A stretch of DNA of 64,000 nucleotides from Agromyces sp. Leaf222. Lineage in GTDB: Bacteria; Actinomycetota; Actinomycetes; Actinomycetales; Microbacteriaceae. Positions 58,593 through 64,000 of the stretch are shown here, piece by piece; position 1 is the first letter of the stretch, and every line of letters starts with the position of its first letter. The notes below the pieces were generated by a model that was given only the letters and a program-made list of their open reading frames with translations, searched no databases and was not told where the DNA came from. Location: the NCBI RefSeq assembly GCF_001421565.1, contig NZ_LMKQ01000002.1, positions 372,001 to 436,000 on the forward strand, given 5' to 3'. The translations under genes were made by a program, and so were the position numbers.

Positions 58593-59423
58593 CTAGCGCC
58601 GCAGGTGCCGGTAGGCCGTCGCGGTGAGCGGCAGGAACGCCAGGGTGATCACGAGCGGCCAGACGGATGCCGCGAGCACGGCGTTCTCGGCCATCCATCC
58701 GCTCGTGACACCCGTGGGGTTGCCGAACAGCTCACGGGCCGCGGTCGCGGTCGCGGACACCGGGTTCCAGGTGGCGACGGCACCGAGCCAGCCGGGCATC
58801 GTCTCCGCCGAGACGAACACCGTCGACAGGAACCCGATCGGCCAGACGAGCACCTGCACGGCGGTCGTCGCGCCGGTGCCCCGGAAGCTCAGGCCGAGGT
58901 AGACGCCGAGCCAGAGCAGGGCGAACCGGAGCCAGAGCAGCAGCACGATGCCGAGGGCGATCTCGGCGGGTCCGGTGGTCGGGCGCCAGCCGATGAGGAG
59001 CCCGCCGGCCATCAGCACGCCGAGGCTCAGGGCCGAGTTCGCGAGGTCGGCGATGGCGCGGCCCAGGGCGACGGACGCGCTCGAGATCGGCAGCGAGCGG
59101 AACCGGTCGGTGATGCCGCGCTTCGCATCCTCGGCCATCGCGGTCATCGTGCCCTCGAGCCCGAACAGCATCGTGAGCGCGAACATGCCCGGCAGCAGGA
59201 ACGCGATGTAGTCGCCGCCGCCCGGCACCTCGATGGCTCCGCCGAAGAGGAAGCCGAACAGCAGGATCAGCATGACGTTGAACGCGAGCCCGAAGACGAG
59301 GCCCCACGGCTCGCGGACCCAGTGCAGGACTTCGCGCCCGGCGATGAGCCAGCCCTCGCGCAGGGCGTTGGGTCGGCGGTCTCGCAGTCCCGCGCTCGCG
59401 GTGATGGTGCCGGTGGTCGTCAT
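58593..59423 (-). CDS. ABC-2 permease of a TetR-controlled exporter
   Basis: A 276-residue six-helix ABC-2 permease: LIAGREVLHWVREPWGLVFGLAFNVMLILLFGFLFGG at the N terminus, FLLPGMFALTMLFGLEGTMTAMAEDAKRGITDRFRSLPIS (coupling loop), and IGFLSTVFVSAETMPGWLGAVATWNPVSATATAARELFG (C-terminal signature). Its ATG overlaps the ATPase stop (ATGA). Together they form a DrrAB-like drug exporter. Confidence 0.9.
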   Translation of the reverse strand: MTTTGTITASAGLRDRRPNALREGWLIAGREVLHWVREPWGLVFGLAFNVMLILLFGFLFGGAIEVPGGGDYIAFLLPGMFALTMLFGLEGTMTAMAEDAKRGITDRFRSLPISSASVALGRAIADLANSALSLGVLMAGGLLIGWRPTTGPAEIALGIVLLLWLRFALLWLGVYLGLSFRGTGATTAVQVLVWPIGFLSTVFVSAETMPGWLGAVATWNPVSATATAARELFGNPTGVTSGWMAENAVLAASVWPLVITLAFLPLTATAYRHLRR

Positions 59424-60457
59424 CGTGCCTCCAGGTCGGTGGATTCGGGTGCGGCGGCGTCGGTCGCGGCGTCGGCATCCGCCCTCGGCCTGCCCGTGAG
59501 GTGCAGGAAGACCTCGTCGAGGGTGGGCCGGCGGAGCGCCAGGTCCTCGACCGCGAGGCCGTCGGCGTCGAGCGCGCGGACGATCGGGGCGAGGGCGGCC
59601 GATCCGTTCTCGACCTCGACCGTGACGGTCGAACGGTCGGGATCGACGGATGCCTCGGCGCCCACCGCGCGGGCGACGACGGCCGCGGCACGGTCGAGGT
59701 CGGCCGCGGCACGGTCGAGGTCGGCCGCGGCGAACGTCGCGGTGATGCGGTCGCCGCCGAGTCGTCGCTTCAGCTCGGACGGCGTGCCCTCGGCGATGAC
59801 GCGACCGTGGTCCATCACGCTGACGCGGTCGGCGAGCTGGTCGGCCTCGTCGAGCAGCTGCGTGGTGAGGAGCACGGTCGTGCCCATCGCCGCGACCTCT
59901 CGTACGGCCTGCCAGACCGTCGCGCGGCCGCGTGGGTCGAGTCCGGTGGTCGGTTCGTCGAGGAACAGGACGGCCGGCGTGAGCACGAGGCTGGCGGCGA
60001 TGTCGAGCCGTCGCCGCATTCCGCCCGAGAAGCCGGACACGGCGCGGCTCGCGGCATCCGTCAATCCGAAGGCCTCGAGCAGGCGATCGGCACGCGACCT
60101 CGCGCGCGGCTTCGAGAGCCCGCTGAGGCGTGCGAAGAGCACCAGGTTCTGGTGCGCGGTGAGCGCCTCGTCGACGGCGTGGAACTGGCCGACGAGCCCG
60201 ATGCGCTCGCGCACCGCCGATGGGTCGCGGCGCACGTCGATGCCGTCGATCATCGCGGAACCCTCGTCGAGGTCGGTGAGGGTGGTGAGGCAGCGTACGG
60301 CGGTGGTCTTGCCGGCGCCGTTCGGGCCGAGGAGTCCGTGCACGGTGCCCGCGGCGACGTGCAGGTCGAAGCCGTCGAGGGCCATGGTCTTCGCGTAGCG
60401 CTTGCGGAGTCCGGTGGCCTCGAGGGCGGGGCGGGATGGAACCGGTCGGGGAGGCAT
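59420..60457 (-). CDS. ABC exporter ATP-binding protein, DrrA-type, TetR-controlled
   Basis: A 345-residue ABC ATPase: Walker A GPNGAGKTT (about residues 44-52), signature FSGGMRRRLDIAASLV, Walker B AVLFLDEPTTGLDP, switch LLTTQLLDEADQLA with Gln at the usual His position. The C-terminal DrrA-type extension contains a tandem AADLDRA repeat. The Gln switch is common in this subfamily. The gene is divergent from a TetR regulator whose direct operators precede its start. Confidence 0.91.
   Translation of the reverse strand: MPPRPVPSRPALEATGLRKRYAKTMALDGFDLHVAAGTVHGLLGPNGAGKTTAVRCLTTLTDLDEGSAMIDGIDVRRDPSAVRERIGLVGQFHAVDEALTAHQNLVLFARLSGLSKPRARSRADRLLEAFGLTDAASRAVSGFSGGMRRRLDIAASLVLTPAVLFLDEPTTGLDPRGRATVWQAVREVAAMGTTVLLTTQLLDEADQLADRVSVMDHGRVIAEGTPSELKRRLGGDRITATFAAADLDRAAADLDRAAAVVARAVGAEASVDPDRSTVTVEVENGSAALAPIVRALDADGLAVEDLALRRPTLDEVFLHLTGRPRADADAATDAAAPESTDLEAR
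59681..59722. repeat. In-frame 21-bp tandem duplication in the DrrA-type gene
   Basis: The 21-bp unit GGCCGCGGCACGG-TCGAGGTC repeats at 59681-59701 and 59702-59722, with a third partial copy after it. It encodes AADLDRA twice. Confidence 0.8.
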
Positions 60458-60470
60458 CGCTTCCTTTCAA

Positions 60471-60516
60471 CGTACTGCGTACGGAGTTGCAGGGATTAAC
60501 CGTACACCATACGGAG
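60471..60516. promoter_or_regulatory. Two TetR operator copies CGTAC-N4-TACGGAG
   Basis: CGTACTGCGTACGGAG (60471-60486) and CGTACACCATACGGAG (60501-60516), a 30-bp period. Both contain inverted repeats: CGTAC-TGC-GTACG in the first, CCGTA-CACCA-TACGG in the second (60500-60514). They lie between the ABC operon and the divergent tetR. Confidence 0.75.
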
Positions 60517-60520
60517 AATG

Positions 60521-60526
60521 TAGGCT
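60521..60526 (+). promoter_or_regulatory. -10 element TAGGCT of the leaderless tetR gene
   Basis: TAGGCT, 7 nt, ATG 60534. One operator copy ends 5 bp upstream, so repressor would block this promoter. Confidence 0.65.
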
Positions 60527-60533
60527 GGCCTGC

Positions 60534-61307
60534 ATGTCGACCGAATCCACCGGGCGAGGTGAGCCCGACCGGACACTCCGCCTGCTGTGGCGCGATCGGC
60601 TCGGCGACCCCGTCGGATCACGCGGCCCGAAGCAGCGCTCGAGCGTCGACGCCGTCGTCGACGCCGCCATCGAGATCGCCGACGACGAAGGCGTCGACTC
60701 CCTCTCGATGCGACGCATCGCCGATCGCCTGGGCCTCAAGCCCATGTCCGTCTACACCTACGTGCCGGGCAAGGCCGAGCTCATCGACCTCATGGTCGAC
60801 CGGGTCGCGGGCGAGCAGGCGCTGCCCGAGCTCGACGGCCCGCTGCGCGAGCGACTCGCCCGCATCGCGCACCTCGCATGGAACGAGTACCTGCGGCATC
60901 CGTGGCTGCTCTCGATCGACACGAGCCGCCCGCCGCTCGGGCCCAACGTCTCGGATCGCTGGGAGTGGAGCCTGCGCGCCATCGACGGACTCGGCCTCGA
61001 CGACCTCGACATGGACCACGTCATCACGCTGATCACGGGGTACGTCAGCGGACCAGCACGTGCCCACCTCGACGCCGAGCGCCTGCACCGGGCCGTCGCC
61101 GAGACCGACGAGGAATGGTGGGAGCGAAACGCGCCGATCCTCGAGGAGATCATGGACGGTTCGCGCTACCCGATCTCAGGTCGCGTGGGCACGGCGGCGG
61201 GCGAGGCGTACGGCTCGGCATCCGACCCCGAGCGCAGTTTCCGGTTCGGGCTCGAACGCGTGATCGACGGCATCGAGGCCTACGTTCGGGAGCGCGCTAC
61301 TCCGTAG
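60534..61307 (+). CDS. TetR family regulator of the adjacent ABC exporter
   Basis: A 257-residue TetR protein. The HTH is [49 protein letters not shown] (about residues 41-90), of the TetR(C)-type class with a large ligand domain and [16 protein letters not shown] near the end. Start ATG 60534 is fixed by TAGGCT. It is divergent from the drug-type ABC operon with two matching operators between, the standard drug-sensing arrangement. Its stop overlaps the small minus-strand gene by 11 nt. Confidence 0.92.
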   Translation: MSTESTGRGEPDRTLRLLWRDRLGDPVGSRGPKQRSSVDAVVDAAIEIADDEGVDSLSMRRIADRLGLKPMSVYTYVPGKAELIDLMVDRVAGEQALPELDGPLRERLARIAHLAWNEYLRHPWLLSIDTSRPPLGPNVSDRWEWSLRAIDGLGLDDLDMDHVITLITGYVSGPARAHLDAERLHRAVAETDEEWWERNAPILEEIMDGSRYPISGRVGTAAGEAYGSASDPERSFRFGLERVIDGIEAYVRERATP

Positions 61308-61467
61308 GCGGCTTCATGATGGCGCCGGTCGCGAGGCCCATGACCACGCCGGCGGCGAGCCAGAGCCAGAAGCCCGTGAAGAAGCTGATCACGAGGCCGA
61401 CGATGACGCCCATGACGAGTCCGACGATGAGCTGCTTGCGACGCGCGGGCGTGATCGGCTTGGCCAT
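61297..61467 (-). CDS. 56-aa two-helix membrane protein
   Basis: [12 protein letters not shown] is followed by [22 protein letters not shown] and a second Gly-rich hydrophobic segment [16 protein letters not shown], then KPPTE. The glycine-rich helices resemble small pore-like or XapX/glycine-zipper membrane proteins; function unknown. TAGGCT (61474-61479) lies 6 nt upstream of the ATG, so the mRNA is leaderless. It converges with the TetR gene and precedes malate dehydrogenase on neither the same promoter nor with coupling. Confidence 0.72.
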   Translation of the reverse strand: MAKPITPARRKQLIVGLVMGVIVGLVISFFTGFWLWLAAGVVMGLATGAIMKPPTE

Positions 61468-61473
61468 GCGTCA

Positions 61474-61479
61474 AGCCTA
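61474..61479 (-). promoter_or_regulatory. -10 element TAGGCT of the 56-aa membrane protein gene
   Basis: Minus strand: TAGGCT, 6 nt (TGACGC), ATG 61467. This supports the short gene as real. Confidence 0.6.
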
Positions 61480-61553
61480 CGTCGGCCGCCACTGGACGCC
61501 CGCCGTGTGCAACCCGCCCCGGGTGGGCCATCCGGATGCGGCGACCGGTCCTG

Positions 61554-62579
<1,026 letters not shown>

Positions 62580-62650
62580 CGCTGCGGCCCCGGAGGATGC
62601 GACGGTGCATGTCCTGGTGGATGGTCGGGCCTCGCCGGCGCGACGTCGGG

Positions 62651-62676
62651 CTCTCCCCCCAGCACTGGGGGGAGAG
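62651..62676. repeat. Perfect 12-bp inverted repeat upstream of the gene at 62808
   Basis: CTCTCCCCCCAG and CTGGGGGGAGAG are perfect 12-bp arms separated only by CA. A 2-nt loop is too tight for a normal hairpin, so it is more likely a protein-binding operator or a cruciform. It lies between divergent mdh and the membrane-anchored protein gene. Confidence 0.55.
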
Positions 62677-62807
62677 GGCGAGGCGCGGGAGATCTACCGT
62701 TGGAGCACGCGGAGCGATGCGCAACGAGCGCGCGACCCGACCCGACCCGCGACGCTCACCCGAGATTCGCCGCGCGCTCGCGTGCCGCGCGACCGGAGGG
62801 CGGAGAG

Positions 62808-63461
62808 ATGACCCGCAACATGAGGCTCGTGCTCATCGGAGCGCTCGTGGCCGGGCTGCTCATCGTCGTCGCGGCGTTCACGATGGAACGGCTCGCATCC
62901 GGCGCTGCCTCGGACTCGATCGCCGCGACGGATGCCGCGTCGTCGGCGCCCGCTGTTGACGGCGGGGGCGACGGCGCAGGGGACGGAGCCGGCGGCGCGG
63001 ATGGCGAAGCGGCGTCGCCCGGCGATGGCGGCCCGAAATCCGAGGTGCTGCCGCCGGTCGAGCCCGAAGCGGGACTGCCTGCTCCGGTCGAGTACCACCC
63101 GCTCCTGGCCGGTGACCTGCCCGAGTCGGCCGCGCGCGAGGGCGGTCTGGTCGACGGATTCCCCGCCACGATCCCCGTGCTCGACGACTCGTCGATCACG
63201 ACGAGCGCGGTCGCCTCCGACGGCGTCCGCGTGCTCGTGACGCTCGACGCCACGGTCGAGGACTCGCCCCAGCGCGTGCTCGACGCCTACCTCGTCGAGT
63301 TCGGCCTGCTCGGCATGCAGGGCACCGCATCACCCGCGGTCGGCGGCTCCAAGGCGCTCGAGTTCGTGCGCGGCGGCGACTCCATCGTCGTGACGGTGCT
63401 GCCGGAGGACTCGGGCACCCGGTACACGCTCTCCGGAACCCTGACCCCTGCGGAAGGCTGA
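62808..63461 (+). CDS. Membrane-anchored extracytoplasmic protein, unknown function
   Basis: A 217-residue protein. One N-terminal helix (LVLIGALVAGLLIVVAAF) anchors it, followed by a Gly/Ala/Asp-rich linker with GDGAGDGAGG (about residues 50-75), then a compact C-terminal domain of about 100 residues (YHPLLAGDLPESAAREGGLVDGFPATIPVLDDSSITTSAVASDGVRVLVTLDATVEDSPQ...). This domain has no recognised family. A GGCGGAGAG site precedes ATG 62808. It lies 3 nt upstream of the MFS start, so they probably form one transcript. Confidence 0.7.
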   Translation: MTRNMRLVLIGALVAGLLIVVAAFTMERLASGAASDSIAATDAASSAPAVDGGGDGAGDGAGGADGEAASPGDGGPKSEVLPPVEPEAGLPAPVEYHPLLAGDLPESAAREGGLVDGFPATIPVLDDSSITTSAVASDGVRVLVTLDATVEDSPQRVLDAYLVEFGLLGMQGTASPAVGGSKALEFVRGGDSIVVTVLPEDSGTRYTLSGTLTPAEG

Positions 63462-63464
63462 CGC

Positions 63465-64000
63465 ATGTACCTCTCGTTCTCCGAGCTGCGCGAGCGGCGC
63501 CGCGCCGCCGTGCAGGCACAGGGCAGCGGCGACGGCGACGGCGCGGGCGAGGCAGCAGACGACGCGGATGCGGGCTTCGGCCCGGATACGGGCGTCGACC
63601 CGGGCGGCGCGCGCCGACGCACGACGGCGCGCGTGTCATCCGTCGTGATCGCGCTGGGCATCGTGAGCATGCTGACCGACATCTCGTCGGAGTCGACCGC
63701 GGCGATCCTGCCGCTCTACCTCACGGGCGCCCTCGGCCTCTCGGTCGTCGCCTACGGCGTGATCGACGGGCTCTACCAGGGCGTGAGCGCGGTCGTGCGG
63801 ATCGCCGCAGGCTACGCCGCCGACCGCGGCGACAACCCCAAGTGGATCGCGCTGTTCGGGTACGGCATCTCGGCGATCGCGCGGGTCGGGCTGCTGTTCG
63901 CGAGCGGCTTCGCGGCGATCACGGCCGTCGTCGTCGCCGACCGGCTCGGCAAGGGCGCGAGGACCGCCCCGCGCGACGCGCTCATCACGGCGTCGTCGGA
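63465..64000 (+). CDS. MFS transporter, N-terminal part (cut by window end)
   Basis: The frame opens at ATG 63465 and stays open to the end (178 codons). A 50-residue soluble N terminus with a GDGDGAGEAADDADAG tract precedes SVVIALGIVSMLTDISSESTAAILPLYLTGALGLSVVAYGVIDGLYQGVSAVVRIAAGYAADR and DRLGKGARTAPRDALI. The KGxRTxPRDALI loop and TDISSES helix identify an MFS subgroup with unassigned substrate. The preceding stop is 3 nt upstream of the ATG, so the pair is co-transcribed. Confidence 0.8.
   Translation, partial: MYLSFSELRERRRAAVQAQGSGDGDGAGEAADDADAGFGPDTGVDPGGARRRTTARVSSVVIALGIVSMLTDISSESTAAILPLYLTGALGLSVVAYGVIDGLYQGVSAVVRIAAGYAADRGDNPKWIALFGYGISAIARVGLLFASGFAAITAVVVADRLGKGARTAPRDALITASS

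Overview
This 64-kb window is a chromosomal segment of a high-GC Gram-positive actinobacterium, most likely of the family Microbacteriaceae (Agromyces/Microbacterium-like). The evidence is the very high G/C at third codon positions, many leaderless genes that begin 6-8 nt after a TANNNT (-10) hexamer, the gene families present (DUF3516-type Ski2 helicase, YcnI/CopC pair, DrrAB-type exporters, GH35/GH36 sugar cluster without its own ABC ATPase), and a dense 9-mer GCGGCATCC/GGATGCCGC. The genus is an inference. No rRNA, tRNA, CRISPR array, IS element, prophage or replication origin was seen.

Layout. 1-2.7 kb: small zinc-ribbon and DUF1905 proteins, a DUF2510/TM2 membrane protein coupled to a TauE/SafE permease, then a VanZ-like protein. 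3.2-6.5 kb: a cold-adaptation block in which two nearly identical cold-shock proteins flank a membrane fatty-acid desaturase (an epimerase lies between on the other strand). 6.8-15.7 kb: accessory metabolism and regulation (DJ-1/AKR/MFS operon opposite a MarR with four operator-like sites; ArsR-SRPBCC-VOC operon opposite a PhnB-like VOC protein; PhzF; a DUF3052-like protein; an aldo/keto reductase). 15.7-28.9 kb: phosphoketolase, AEC and MFS transporters, gluconokinase, a large membrane-embedded serine-hydrolase-like protein, TetR with its operators, a Ski2-like helicase, an acetyltransferase and an EamA transporter. 29-33.8 kb: a 1527-residue secreted LTD-nuclease-5'-nucleotidase fusion preceded by a candidate PHO box. 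33.9-36 kb: a copper-type cluster (His-rich membrane protein, YcnI, CopC). 36-40.4 kb: RecQ and a DrrAB-type exporter.

40.6-55.7 kb is a carbohydrate-utilisation locus: secreted GH5 enzyme, metallophosphoesterase and DUF5054/GH38-like protein (one minus-strand operon), two ABC permeases, binding lipoprotein, GH35 beta-galactosidase, LacI repressor, GH36 alpha-galactosidase and a DMT transporter. Five copies of TGTTTRCGT in its three control regions suggest a single LacI regulon. 55.7-64 kb: small membrane proteins, an acyl-CoA oxidase/dehydrogenase, a TetR-controlled ABC exporter, malate dehydrogenase, a membrane-anchored protein and the start of an MFS transporter cut by the window edge.

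The most unusual signal is the 9-mer GCGGCATCC. It occurs about 49 times by eye, in both orientations, in codons that are otherwise rare and as inverted pairs in terminator stems, as DNA-uptake sequences do in competent Proteobacteria. It is nearly absent from the sugar locus, which suggests that locus was acquired more recently.
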